Shown here piece by piece: positions 7,827 through 17,345 of a stretch of 64,000 nucleotides of DNA (the stretch's first letter is position 1; each line of letters starts with the position of its first letter). The notes under the pieces were generated by a model. That model was not told where the DNA came from, did no database searches, and saw only the letters and a program-made list of their open reading frames with translations. The stretch comes from Vibrio japonicus (GTDB taxonomy: Bacteria > Pseudomonadota > Gammaproteobacteria > Enterobacterales > Vibrionaceae): assembly GCF_024582835.1 (NCBI RefSeq), contig NZ_CP102096.1, positions 620,001 to 684,000 of the forward strand. The letters are read 5' to 3'. Both the position numbers and the translations under genes were made by a program.

Positions 7827-10172
7827 CTACTTGGTCAGCTCTAATCGAATTAATACTTCTTCGGTGATGTCTGTTAACTCACTGTAGCCCACAATTCCCG
7901 TAATCTCTTTCTCTAAATTGCGCGCTTTGTGCAGACTAATTTGTCCAAGCTCTTCTAGGTCTTTTTGCATTAAGGCGGTCATTGCATCGAAAACGGGGGC
8001 GCTGGATACTCGTAACGCATAAAACTCACCCATTACTTGAGCCTTCTTAATAAAGGTGATTCGTTCTTTGACGTTACGGAACTCACTACTTAACTTGGAT
8101 TCCACTGATTGAATACGAGTGCCAAACTTGACGACCATCATGTAAAGCTCTTGAAACTGGGGTTTTGCACCTTCGATTCGCTTCATCGGTTGAGCAAGCA
8201 AGGTGTTCGTTCGGCCCTTAAATATGGGCTCCAACGAGTAGCTGTGACCGTCACCGAGTTTGGCGAGTAGCGCGACATGGGCAGCTAAAGGGTAATTGAT
8301 ACCGATGACTTTCGGTCTTAAGTTTGCGCCTTTCTTTTCTATGAAGATAGGAGAGCAAACGATCTTGTCCAACAAAATATCATGCAGCCCTTCAAGGAGC
8401 TGATTGCTGGGTAAAAGCTCAGTCTTCGTGATGAACTTATCCAGGTTATGGTTAATCAATCTACCAAAAAACGCACTGGTTCTGAGAGTGTAGCTCTCTT
8501 CAATAATGGCAAGCTGAACATCTTTTCCATCTGGACTTACTCGTACCACTTTGTAAGGAACAGCATCCAATAATACTTTCTTATCGTACAGCTGAAGCTC
8601 TCTATAGTTGAGTTCGCACGTGTCATCGGCTTTAAGTGAGCTCGGTTCAGATAGACGGATGCTCACACCATGCTTAGACAAATCCAACGTGACTCCAGTG
8701 TGAGCTTGGAATGTCTCTGTCGTGAGAACCACGGGCGATGAAAATCGGTATCGCGGTTCTTTGCGACGAGATTTTGCGTCAAAATAGAGGCATGTCGGAT
8801 TGTACTCTGGGTTACGAGGGTGCTTGAAACCATTCAGCTCACTGCTTGATAACCCTGGTTTGTCAGTCAGTAAATAGTCTTGATGACTGCTATGATCACC
8901 AATTTCCTGCAAAATACCACAATGTGTTAGAGAGTTTGGATCTAGATTGAGTTCTGTTGAGTGCTGAGACAGCTCTTGCTTCTCTTCTTTGGAAAGTTCA
9001 AATATTGAAAGACGAAACGCTTTCCAGCTGTTACGTTTCGCTCCAATGTGCCAGAATAGTTGTCTAACCTCTCTTTTCGCTTCTGGCATCATCATCGAGA
9101 AAAAGTGTTTCTTTCCTTTATGCTCGTGAGTAAAAGAGTAGAGGACATTGTTACTGCCCCTCATCCCCGGTGTAGTGAGGTGAGACATTCTCTGTGGGTT
9201 AAACAAGTTGCTTAATGTTTGTTGATTGCGCTCGTCATGCCAATATTGCCAGATGGGTTGGTTATGTTCTGTCATCAGAACCAGTTTGAGTTCATTTCCG
9301 CTAAAAAAGACAGGTAGGCAGTTGGTGTGCTTTAAGTAGCTGTGTTCGTATCCGCGAGTACGTGCGCGAATAATTTTATCTTGGTTGTCGTGCTTTGCTC
9401 TTTGGTTGTCGGTTTTTAAAAACTGTTCTATAACCGCGGCGAGTGTATCGTCATCCCCTAGCTTTAATAAGCGCAGGAACTTAACAGCATCGGTTTCGTA
9501 TGACTCGTCAATCCCGACAATTCGATAAGCGATAGGGCCCTGAAGGCCTTCCACATTGCTAGACTTTGCCAACTCGACAAAGCTGACCTCAATCACATCC
9601 CCTAATTTATACGTAAATGCTGATGGAACTTTGAATCTTGCGCCAGAAGGCGATAAATCGACTGTAACAGCATGAACGACGTGTCCATCAGGCAGTAAAA
9701 ATTCGATTTGGGATGAGATTTTAAAACGGTTTTCTTTACGCTTAAGGTCATAACCAAGATTGATCGCTTCGACCTCAAGAGGATTAAACTCATCATTTTG
9801 GTAAGAATTAAGAACAATGCCGTTCTTCTTCATGACGCGGAAGTTATTGTGGGTGTTGCAAAGAGCCTCCCAAACGCCTTCGGTATAGCCACCAAATTTA
9901 CGTGTCTTTTTATGGTAAGCATTAAAAGCAACGTCATCTAGCCAGTGTTTTCTTCCATCGAGTTTGTATTCTCGACACTCGCCCTTTACCCTGCCTCTTA
10001 AGTCCACACTTTTTGTGCAAGGTGCCATGATGCGGTTGAGCTCCATCTTAACCAATATTTTTACAGACGGCGCTTCGCCTTTCGTCATTTGGCTAAGTAC
10101 AACGTCGAAATCGTTAGATTGGTAGGCGGGAATCAGCTTTTCTGCTAAAGAAAGAATTTCTGGCTTTTGCAT
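7827..10172 (-). CDS. Large protein with two PilZ domains (PlzC-like)
   Basis: A 781-residue cytoplasmic protein with two complete c-di-GMP-binding signatures. Domain one has RKENR (R145-R149) and DLSPSG (172-177); domain two has RKEPR (470-474) and DLSKHG (497-502). The regions before, between and after them have no motif I recognise. By position between serB and radA it corresponds to V. cholerae VC2344, which I recall as PlzC. Expected role is a c-di-GMP receptor; the output is unknown. No signal peptide or membrane segment is visible. Confidence 0.85.
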   Translation of the reverse strand: MQKPEILSLAEKLIPAYQSNDFDVVLSQMTKGEAPSVKILVKMELNRIMAPCTKSVDLRGRVKGECREYKLDGRKHWLDDVAFNAYHKKTRKFGGYTEGVWEALCNTHNNFRVMKKNGIVLNSYQNDEFNPLEVEAINLGYDLKRKENRFKISSQIEFLLPDGHVVHAVTVDLSPSGARFKVPSAFTYKLGDVIEVSFVELAKSSNVEGLQGPIAYRIVGIDESYETDAVKFLRLLKLGDDDTLAAVIEQFLKTDNQRAKHDNQDKIIRARTRGYEHSYLKHTNCLPVFFSGNELKLVLMTEHNQPIWQYWHDERNQQTLSNLFNPQRMSHLTTPGMRGSNNVLYSFTHEHKGKKHFFSMMMPEAKREVRQLFWHIGAKRNSWKAFRLSIFELSKEEKQELSQHSTELNLDPNSLTHCGILQEIGDHSSHQDYLLTDKPGLSSSELNGFKHPRNPEYNPTCLYFDAKSRRKEPRYRFSSPVVLTTETFQAHTGVTLDLSKHGVSIRLSEPSSLKADDTCELNYRELQLYDKKVLLDAVPYKVVRVSPDGKDVQLAIIEESYTLRTSAFFGRLINHNLDKFITKTELLPSNQLLEGLHDILLDKIVCSPIFIEKKGANLRPKVIGINYPLAAHVALLAKLGDGHSYSLEPIFKGRTNTLLAQPMKRIEGAKPQFQELYMMVVKFGTRIQSVESKLSSEFRNVKERITFIKKAQVMGEFYALRVSSAPVFDAMTALMQKDLEELGQISLHKARNLEKEITGIVGYSELTDITEEVLIRLELTK

Positions 10173-10418
10173 ATCTGTTTCTTTATGTGCTCCATGCTAA
10201 ATGACGACTCCATATCACATCAACCTGCCTGGAACAGCGTCTAATTTCACAGAACTCTTCGCTGCGAAAGGAATTTGAGACAGGCGCTAAACCATGAAAA
10301 TTGAAGTTACTGAGTGTATCGACCTTGATATTCAGATCTTTAGTGATATGTTACCGGGAATCAAGCAAAATTAAGCGCTAAGCAATACCCAACTTCACAA
10401 TTTATAACTTGAGGCAAC

Positions 10419-11798
10419 ATGGCAAAAGCGAAAACAGCATATGTGTGTAACGACTGCGGTGCAGACTTTCCTAGATGGCAAGGGCAGTGTAATGCCTGTG
10501 GATCGTGGAACACCATCAGTGAAGTTCGACTAGCTGCGTCTCCTGCGGCTGCGCGAAATGAGCGCTTATCTGGCTATGCGGGTAACAGTGGTGAAACAAC
10601 CGTTCAAACACTGGCTGAGATTGATCTTCAGGAAGTGCCTCGATTTACCAGCGGCTTTAAAGAGTTCGACCGTGTTCTTGGCGGTGGCGTTGTGCCGGGA
10701 GCAGCAATACTGATAGGCGGCAACCCGGGAGCCGGTAAATCGACATTGTTACTTCAAACGATGTGTTTACTCGCGTCTAAAATGCCGACGCTGTACGTCA
10801 CAGGTGAGGAGTCTTTACAACAAGTTGCTATGCGTGCGTCGCGCCTTGGTTTGCCAAAAGATAACCTGAAAATGCTGTCTGAAACCAATGTAGATCGCAT
10901 TTGCCAAATAGCGGAAAAAGAGCAGCCTAAAATCATGGTGATCGACTCGATTCAGGTGATGCACGTTGCAGATGTTCAATCTTCGCCGGGCAGTGTAGCT
11001 CAGGTACGAGAATCCGCGACAGCACTTACCCGTTATGCCAAACAGAATAATGTTGCAGTATTTATCGTAGGGCATGTGACAAAAGACGGCACGCTTGCTG
11101 GGCCTAAGGTGCTTGAGCATATCATTGACTGTTCGGTACTTCTTGATGGTGGCGCGGATAGCCGTTTCCGTACATTGCGTAGCCATAAAAACCGTTTTGG
11201 TGCGGTGAACGAGTTGGGCGTATTTGCCATGACAGGGCAGGGGCTAAAAGAAGTGAGTAACCCATCGGCAATATTTTTGTCGCGTGGTGAAGAGGAAACA
11301 TCGGGTAGTTCGGTGATGGTGGTGTGGGAAGGTACGCGTCCATTGCTGGTGGAGATACAGGCGTTGGTTGATTACTCCCAGTTGGCCAACCCACGTCGTG
11401 TTGCCGTTGGTTTGGAGCAAAACAGGTTGTCGTTGCTTTTAGCGGTGCTACACAAACACGGTGGTTTGCAAATGGCGGATCAAGATGTGTTTGTTAATGT
11501 TGTTGGTGGTGTAAAAGTGACAGAGACCAGTGCTGACCTTGCTTTGGTCATGGCACTGCTTTCAAGTTTTCGTGATAGGCCATTGCCAAAAGATGTGGTG
11601 GTATTTGGAGAAGTGGGTTTGGCGGGTGAAATTCGTCCGGTCCCAAGTGGTCAAGAGCGCCTAAATGAGGCGTTTAAACACGGATTTAAAAAGGCGATTG
11701 TGCCTGCTGCTAACATGCCCAAAGGAGGCATTCCTGGAATGCAGATCCACGGTGTGAAGAAACTGTCCGAAGCGATAGAAGCCTTTGATGAACTGTAG
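10419..11798 (+). CDS. radA: DNA repair protein RadA
   Basis: RecA-like ATPase that processes recombination intermediates. The 459 residues show an N-terminal zinc finger (C10, C13, C24, C27), a Walker A motif GNPGAGKST (101-109), the RadA-specific KNRFG motif and a C-terminal Lon-protease-like domain without protease activity. TTGAGG precedes the ATG. All hallmark motifs are intact. Confidence 0.98.
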   Translation: MAKAKTAYVCNDCGADFPRWQGQCNACGSWNTISEVRLAASPAAARNERLSGYAGNSGETTVQTLAEIDLQEVPRFTSGFKEFDRVLGGGVVPGAAILIGGNPGAGKSTLLLQTMCLLASKMPTLYVTGEESLQQVAMRASRLGLPKDNLKMLSETNVDRICQIAEKEQPKIMVIDSIQVMHVADVQSSPGSVAQVRESATALTRYAKQNNVAVFIVGHVTKDGTLAGPKVLEHIIDCSVLLDGGADSRFRTLRSHKNRFGAVNELGVFAMTGQGLKEVSNPSAIFLSRGEEETSGSSVMVVWEGTRPLLVEIQALVDYSQLANPRRVAVGLEQNRLSLLLAVLHKHGGLQMADQDVFVNVVGGVKVTETSADLALVMALLSSFRDRPLPKDVVVFGEVGLAGEIRPVPSGQERLNEAFKHGFKKAIVPAANMPKGGIPGMQIHGVKKLSEAIEAFDEL

Positions 11799-11814
11799 TG
11801 TTCTGATGGAAAAA

Positions 11815-11837
11815 GAGCGAGCCTAATTGGCTCGCTC
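11815..11837 (-). terminator. Terminator after the cysteine desulfurase gene
   Basis: GAGCGAGCC / GGCTCGCTC with a 5-base loop. On the minus strand it is followed by TTTTT, so it mainly ends the panE operon; it also lies just after radA. Confidence 0.85.
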
Positions 11838-11849
11838 ACTATTTAAACG

Positions 11850-13061
11850 CTAAAGCATATCAACCGCTTTCTCGACAGCTTGAATGAAACGCTCCACATC
11901 GTCTTTGGTGTTATAGATACCGAAAGACGCTCTCACCGTCCCCTTAACATTTAATGCATCCATTAATGGGTGAGCGCAGTGATGACCGGCTCTCACCGCT
12001 ACGCCCTGCTGATCGAGTAAGGTGGCAATATCTTGGTGATGCACGCCATCAATAATGAATGAGAGCACAGACGCGTTTCTCTGATAGCCCAGAACTTGCA
12101 CATCTTCAATCGCAGTGAGTCGAGTATAGGCTTCTTCTACCAATGAATGGATATGCTCTTCAATCTCTTTTTGATCAAAAGAACGATACCAATTAATTGC
12201 TGTTTCTAATGCAATGGCTCCAGCTACGTTTGGAGTGCCCGCTTCAAATTTCCCTGGAAGCTCGCTGTAAGTCGTACCCGAAAAAGAGACCTTTTCGACC
12301 ATTTTCCCACCACCATGCCATGGCGGCATCTCATTGAGCAGTGTGAGTTTGCCATACAGAACGCCAATTCCCGCTGGCGCATACAATTTATGACCTGAAA
12401 AGACGTAAAAATCAGCGTCCAATTCACGTACGCTGACAGGCTCATGGACAATCCCTTGCGCACCGTCCACCACGACAATAGCACCCATTTGATGCGCTTT
12501 TTCAATCACACTTTCGATTGGTTGACGCGTACCAGTGACATTGGTGATATGAGCAAGGGCAACAATTTTTGTTTTCTCAGACAGCAAATTTTCAAAAGCA
12601 GTGAAGTCGAAGCGGCACTCGTGAGTCATAGGGATTTTCACCACTTTTGCCCCCGTCTGCTCCGCGACAATTTGCCACGGGACAATATTTGCGTGATGCT
12701 CCATTTCTCCGACCAGAATTTCATCTCCCGGTAGCAATGTGCTGCGAGCGTAAGTCTGCGCAATGAGATTGAGTGCTTCGGTTGCGCCACGAGTCCAAAT
12801 GATTTCTTTACTCGATTCTGCATCAATAAAGTCTGCGATTGTATCGCGTGCAGATTCAAACTGGCTGGTCGCTTTTGCTGTTAAACTGTGGCTGCCGCGA
12901 TGAACATTGGCGTTTTGCTGACTGTAGTAGGTAGTGATGGCATCAATGACGCACTGAGGTTTTTGCGTGGTCGCCGCACTGTCTAGATAAACCAAGTGTT
13001 GGTCATTGACGCTTTGCTTTAGCGCAGGAAACTGAGCAGTAATGTGTTTGATATCCAGCAT
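11850..13061 (-). CDS. csdA: Group II cysteine desulfurase (CsdA/SufS type)
   Basis: PLP enzyme taking sulfur from cysteine as a persulfide for Fe-S or thio-cofactor synthesis. The 403 residues include EMEHH (119-123), the PLP-lysine motif SGHKLYAP (K225) and the persulfide cysteine in RAGHHCAHP (C362), as in SufS/CsdA rather than IscS. No sufE/csdE partner is adjacent. Its ATG shares one base with the stop of the DJ-1 gene, so the two are translationally coupled. Choice of csdA over sufS is by inference. Confidence 0.85.
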   Translation of the reverse strand: MLDIKHITAQFPALKQSVNDQHLVYLDSAATTQKPQCVIDAITTYYSQQNANVHRGSHSLTAKATSQFESARDTIADFIDAESSKEIIWTRGATEALNLIAQTYARSTLLPGDEILVGEMEHHANIVPWQIVAEQTGAKVVKIPMTHECRFDFTAFENLLSEKTKIVALAHITNVTGTRQPIESVIEKAHQMGAIVVVDGAQGIVHEPVSVRELDADFYVFSGHKLYAPAGIGVLYGKLTLLNEMPPWHGGGKMVEKVSFSGTTYSELPGKFEAGTPNVAGAIALETAINWYRSFDQKEIEEHIHSLVEEAYTRLTAIEDVQVLGYQRNASVLSFIIDGVHHQDIATLLDQQGVAVRAGHHCAHPLMDALNVKGTVRASFGIYNTKDDVERFIQAVEKAVDML

Positions 13062-13660
13062 TATGCGTCACCAAATTTATGATAATGCAGTGTTGGAAGC
13101 GTCACCATCGGTTCTGCAACCGTCCAAGCATACTCTTTACCCGACAGATTAATAATGATCTCCATGGCAAACTCTAGAGCTGTGCCCGGACCTTGGCTGG
13201 TCAGAAGGTTATGGTTGATGTCATACGTCACACGTTTTACTCGCCAATTGTTTTCTGGGATATGGTCCTGGAAGCTTGGGTGACAAGTCATCAGTGCATT
13301 AGGGTATAGATTGTGATGTGCTAAAACCAATGCCGGTGCCGCGCAAATAGCCGCGACCAATTTCCCTTCATACGCCTGTTGTCGGACAATTTCGATTAAA
13401 ACGGTACTATCACGAAAGGTTTCTGCACCGACAACACCACCAGGAAGGATAACGGCGTCAAATTCATCATCGGCAATGTCTACTAGTTTACAATGGGCTG
13501 TTAACGTGACACCTCGTGATGCTTTCATGGTTAAATTGCCATCAAAATCCGCACTCGCCACGACGGTCTCATAACCAGCACGAACCATCATATCGATAAT
13601 AGTGACCGCTTCCATTTCTTCTGTACCTGGAGCGATAGGGACCAGTACTTTTTTACTCAT
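13061..13660 (-). CDS. DJ-1/PfpI family protein (YajL-like)
   Basis: A 199-residue single-domain DJ-1 protein. The reactive cysteine lies in the elbow motif AAICAAPA (C106), with a conserved Glu near residue 15 (GTEEMEA). YajL is linked to protein repair and oxidative stress protection in E. coli; here that is inference. It overlaps panE upstream by 4 bases and csdA downstream by 1, in a tight three-gene operon. Confidence 0.88.
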   Translation of the reverse strand: MSKKVLVPIAPGTEEMEAVTIIDMMVRAGYETVVASADFDGNLTMKASRGVTLTAHCKLVDIADDEFDAVILPGGVVGAETFRDSTVLIEIVRQQAYEGKLVAAICAAPALVLAHHNLYPNALMTCHPSFQDHIPENNWRVKRVTYDINHNLLTSQGPGTALEFAMEIIINLSGKEYAWTVAEPMVTLPTLHYHKFGDA

Positions 13661-14547
13661 GAGGATTTCCAGCTTTGTTCAATTCGTTTTATTTGTTCAT
13701 AGAGGGCAGCGTTGCTCGGAGCTGCAATGTTATGAGCTTTTGCTCTTTCCAGTAGGTATCCGGTGATGAAGTCTATCTCACTCGTTCGGTGATAAAAAAT
13801 GTCTTGCTGCATCGAAGAGTGGTTTTTGGCCGTCGCATTAATCACCTTATAAACGGTTTCTTTTAGTGTAGCCAATGACGTGGTTATCCCCTCAGCATTC
13901 ATTACTTGAGACACTTCATTTATCACACGATCTAATTCTTTGCTGTAGTTGTTAGAATTTAGCTCACCATTGGTTATTTGGTGGATCGCTGTCATGGGAT
14001 TAATCGCGCAGTTAATGGCGAGTTTATGCCATAGCGCTTCTTGAATGTTCGGGTTCCAACTTACATTAGGTAACGCGTGGTGCAAAACATCTTCTAGAAA
14101 CTGACACTGCTTTCCTTTCGCGTTGTAACCTCCAAGCTGAGTAGTCCCCAAACCTGTATGCAGAATAAGCGAGTCAGATTGTCGATATACGCCATGTGTT
14201 GTGGTTGCGAGTACTAATGGATTACCCGTCAGTATCTTAGAGGTAGGCTCAGCCGTCCCCATTCCATTATGCATAAGTAGGACAATGCACTCTGAATGGA
14301 GGTGTTTCAGTAATGGCTGTATTGCTTGAGTGACCTGAGGGGCTTTTACCGTAACCAGCAATAAATCGGCTTGTTCGAGTGCGGGGGTATCATGGTTAGC
14401 CAATACGATAGCGCGGCCGTCATCAACTTGGATGGTATGAGTGTGACCGTCGCTTCGAGACCAAAGAGACACAGAATGCCCAGCACAATGAAGTGAGTGT
14501 GCCCATAGTGAACCTATTGCTCCTGGGCCGAGTACCACAATGTTCAT
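13657..14547 (-). CDS. panE: 2-dehydropantoate 2-reductase
   Basis: NADPH-dependent reduction of ketopantoate to pantoate in pantothenate/CoA synthesis. The 296 residues open with a Rossmann motif (GPGAIGSLWA, 7-16), carry VKAPQ in the cofactor region, and have a C-terminal helical ketopantoate-reductase domain. First gene of the panE-DJ-1-csdA operon, with a 4-base ATGA overlap into the next gene. Confidence 0.93.
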   Translation of the reverse strand: MNIVVLGPGAIGSLWAHSLHCAGHSVSLWSRSDGHTHTIQVDDGRAIVLANHDTPALEQADLLLVTVKAPQVTQAIQPLLKHLHSECIVLLMHNGMGTAEPTSKILTGNPLVLATTTHGVYRQSDSLILHTGLGTTQLGGYNAKGKQCQFLEDVLHHALPNVSWNPNIQEALWHKLAINCAINPMTAIHQITNGELNSNNYSKELDRVINEVSQVMNAEGITTSLATLKETVYKVINATAKNHSSMQQDIFYHRTSEIDFITGYLLERAKAHNIAAPSNAALYEQIKRIEQSWKSS

Positions 14548-14610
14548 GCATAATTTGAGTGAGATGGGTTTTCCATGAGGATAAGGTTATCTATTGAGAA
14601 AGCAAATAAA

Positions 14611-14632
14611 AATGGCACCCGAAGGTGCCATT
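14611..14632 (-). terminator. Terminator after ompK
   Basis: AATGGCACC / GGTGCCATT, a 9-bp stem around a tetraloop, is followed on the minus strand by TTTATTT. Confidence 0.9.
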
Positions 14633-14655
14633 GTAAATCTGTAAAGCGACAACGA

Positions 14656-15432
14656 TTAGAAGTTGTATTGTACGCGGTAGATAACAAGATCTTGGTAATC
14701 TTTACGCGCTAGCTTGTTAACTGTGTAGCGGTATAGAACACCAGTTGACCAGTTCTTATCAAAGTTCCAAAGTAGGTTTAAGCTACCGTTTAGACCCCAG
14801 TTCTCTGAACCGTTACCGCTTGCAAAATCTGTACTTTGAACATCTGAGTATGCATCGTTACGTGCGAATTCCAGTTCGTTCCACGTTGCGAATGTGAAGT
14901 TTTCGCCAGCTAGATCAAAGTTGTAGTAACCTACGTAACCGAACATACCGCCATTATCGCCGCTGATCTCACCATTGTTGATTTGGTGTACGCCGATGAA
15001 TGGAGTCCATGCCCAACCGTCACCGCTAAGGCCAGTGTAACCCAGACCTAGAACACGGTTTTGCTCATGGAAACCTTTATCAGTATCTGTGTTGTACACC
15101 TGAGCGTATAGAGAAACACCAGAGTCTGTTAGGTTGTAGTGAATCGTACCTTTTGTTGATGCGCCACGGTCATCACCAGCACGGTCTACACCTTCGTAGT
15201 CGTAGAAACCGTAGATTTGACCCCAGTCAAATCCTGCACCACCTTCGATACCGATAACAAGTTGGTTACGATCATCAATCTCGTTACCAAAGTTATCCGC
15301 GTCATTACCGAAACCTTGATCCCATACTTGGTAGTCTGCATACATGCTGCCGAAACCGTAAAGATATTCTGCTTGTGCTGGCACTGCTGAAACTGCTGCA
15401 ACAGCACCAAGAGCTAAAAGTGATTTACGCAT
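14656..15432 (-). CDS. ompK: Outer membrane protein OmpK, Tsx-family channel
   Basis: A 258-residue precursor with a cleavable signal peptide (about 1-21, ending VPAQA) and a mature start EYLYGFGSMYADYQVWDQ typical of OmpK. The chain is rich in aromatic and acidic residues and ends in Phe (RVQYNF), as in beta-barrels. The family belongs to nucleoside-specific Tsx channels, and OmpK is the receptor for phage KVP40 in V. parahaemolyticus. An outer-membrane nucleoside route fits with the nearby nupC transporter. Confidence 0.93.
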   Translation of the reverse strand: MRKSLLALGAVAAVSAVPAQAEYLYGFGSMYADYQVWDQGFGNDADNFGNEIDDRNQLVIGIEGGAGFDWGQIYGFYDYEGVDRAGDDRGASTKGTIHYNLTDSGVSLYAQVYNTDTDKGFHEQNRVLGLGYTGLSGDGWAWTPFIGVHQINNGEISGDNGGMFGYVGYYNFDLAGENFTFATWNELEFARNDAYSDVQSTDFASGNGSENWGLNGSLNLLWNFDKNWSTGVLYRYTVNKLARKDYQDLVIYRVQYNF

Positions 15433-15874
15433 ACTGGTACTCTCTATTTGTTCAATGTTTAAATTTTTTATAGTTACTTATGTATAGCCATTTATTGATA
15501 TAGCCATCGGGCACAATCTGTGTCGTGCTTTCTTGATGCGCATAATAGCGATAAAAATCTCAATTTGAAGTGACGTAAGATGTAAAAAATCACAAACCTA
15601 GTGATCCAGATCTCGATAACAAATAAAAAACATAAATGTCTTGGAACTTTCATATTTTTGCATAAAAAGTGATAAGGGTAACGATTGCGTGAGTTCTCAT
15701 GTAAAGTTTGAACCTTGTCACACAAGTGGGCGATGTAAAATTAATGTATTGAGTTGTTGGTGTTGGGAGCTCTAGAGGAGTTTTTGTCTTAGTGTTGCGT
15801 TTTCTTAGAAACTTTTACGTAAGAAGAAAAGAAAGGCTTGGTGTCTGCCAAGCCTTATTAATGAGTGCATCAAA
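15433..15874. other. Intergenic region ompK-ampG
   Basis: About 440 bp of AT-rich sequence. It must contain the ompK promoter on the minus strand and holds the ampG terminator at 15833-15856. An inverted repeat ATCAC-N7-GTGAT lies near 15588-15604. I find no convincing gene or sRNA here. Confidence 0.5.
15833..15856 (-). terminator. Terminator after the AmpG-like gene
   Basis: AAGGCTTGG / CCAAGCCTT with a 6-base loop is followed by TTCTTTTC on the minus strand. Confidence 0.9.
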
Positions 15875-17266
15875 TTATGAACTTTGAACTTCTTGATTTG
15901 CACTTTCTTGTGCGTCACGTTCTCTTGCTTTGTCCAGCAAGCTAGTAAAATAATGACGCAGAGAATAGAGCATGATCAGACTTGGGATCACCATTAGCGA
16001 GGTGAGAATAAAGAACAATGACCAGTCATTGAGATAATCGGCCAATTCGCCACTGAATGAAGCCAGTGTTGTGCGCCCAAAGTTTCCAAGCGATGCCAGC
16101 AGGGCGTATTGCGTCGCTGAGAATGCTTGTCCGGTGAGTATGGTTAAGAAGGAGACAAAGGCGACGGTAGAGAAAGCGGTAGTGAAATTGTCTACGATGA
16201 TGGTCGCTAAGAATAGGTTCTCGTTAGGGCCTACTTTCGCAATCCAAGCAAACATCAGGTTACTTGCCGCCATTGCAACACCACCGATCATTAAACCTCG
16301 TACAATGCCAAACTTTACGTTGAACATACTGCCAACCAGAGTAAAGAAGATCGTTGCACCCCACCCGATCAGTTTGGAGTAATCACCAATTTGTTCGTTG
16401 CTAAAGCCCACTTCTTTGTAAAAAGCAATCGACATGCGGCCAAGGAAGGCTTCTCCAATCTTAAATAAGAAAACAAACAGCAGCAGCGTGATCGCAACTT
16501 GAACACCGTTGCGTTTGAAGAAATCGAGAAATGGCTCAATGACAGTCACACTTACCCATGCGAAAACCTTGTCACCCACCACTTTGTTATGTCTTTCTTC
16601 GGCTTCATGCTGAAGTGCCTCGCGGTTGGTTTTAGGCTCACCGACTAAAAGTGTAAACAGCATCAGTATCCCAACGACAAACGCCATTCCATAATAAACG
16701 CCATTCCAACCGATAGAATCTGCATTGATGAAGGCGAGGTAACCCGGAAGTGAGTAGCCCGTCCACCAACCAATCACAGCCATAGCAGACGCTTGTGGCA
16801 ACTTGGAAGATTGAGATTTAGGAAAAGTATCAATACGGAATGCATCTATCGCAATGTCTTGGGTTGCCGACGAAATGGCTACGCCAAGGGCTAGCATCGA
16901 CGTCAGCATCAAGTTATTCGCGGGATCAACACCAGCAATGAAAAGAGTGCAGACCAAAACAATCGATTGGCAGAAGAAAATCCAACTGCGTCTTTGCCCT
17001 AGAATGGCGTGCAGGACAGGAAGTTTTACGCGATCGACTAACGGAGCCCATAAAAAGTTGATCGCATACACCGCAAAAACACTACCAAAGTAGCCAATGG
17101 CTGCGCGTGTCAGTCCAGCATCTTTTAACCAGCCAGACATATTGGAACCAATCAGAACCCAAGGGAAGCCACTAGAGCAACCGAGCATGAAGACCCACAT
17201 CAGGCGTTTGTCCATATAACTGCGAATGGTTTCTCGCCAAGACATGGAAGAAGAATCAAATGACAT
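15875..17266 (-). CDS. ampG: MFS permease, AmpG-like muropeptide transporter
   Basis: A 463-residue inner-membrane protein with about 12-14 hydrophobic segments. The N-terminal part has MLGCSSGFPWVLIGSNMSGWL and GYFGSVFAVYAINFLWAPLVDR, characteristic of AmpG, which imports GlcNAc-anhydroMurNAc peptides for wall recycling and influences beta-lactamase induction where ampC/ampR exist. A hydrophilic loop at about 210-235 splits the two halves. Family is firm; muropeptide substrate is inferred. Confidence 0.85.
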   Translation of the reverse strand: MSFDSSSMSWRETIRSYMDKRLMWVFMLGCSSGFPWVLIGSNMSGWLKDAGLTRAAIGYFGSVFAVYAINFLWAPLVDRVKLPVLHAILGQRRSWIFFCQSIVLVCTLFIAGVDPANNLMLTSMLALGVAISSATQDIAIDAFRIDTFPKSQSSKLPQASAMAVIGWWTGYSLPGYLAFINADSIGWNGVYYGMAFVVGILMLFTLLVGEPKTNREALQHEAEERHNKVVGDKVFAWVSVTVIEPFLDFFKRNGVQVAITLLLFVFLFKIGEAFLGRMSIAFYKEVGFSNEQIGDYSKLIGWGATIFFTLVGSMFNVKFGIVRGLMIGGVAMAASNLMFAWIAKVGPNENLFLATIIVDNFTTAFSTVAFVSFLTILTGQAFSATQYALLASLGNFGRTTLASFSGELADYLNDWSLFFILTSLMVIPSLIMLYSLRHYFTSLLDKARERDAQESANQEVQSS

Positions 17267-17303
17267 ACACGATTCCTTGTTTGGAGTATCTGGTCAGCAA
17301 AAA

Positions 17304-17337
17304 AGGCTCTAGATCATCAGGATGACGACCAGAGCCT
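17304..17337 (-). terminator. Terminator after the cyclophilin gene
   Basis: AGGCTCT (17304-17310) pairs with AGAGCCT (17331-17337), with an inner GATCATC/GATGAC stem; on the minus strand six T follow. Confidence 0.85.
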
Positions 17338-17345
17338 AAAGTGGA

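Noticed and set aside
10294..10374. 26-codon frame upstream of radA
   Set aside because: Only a weak AGG before the ATG, no terminator and no family resemblance; may be chance.
15492..15725. Minus-strand frame of 77 codons between ompK and ampG
   Set aside because: Composition is unlike the neighbours and there is no ribosome site; it lies where the ompK promoter should be.
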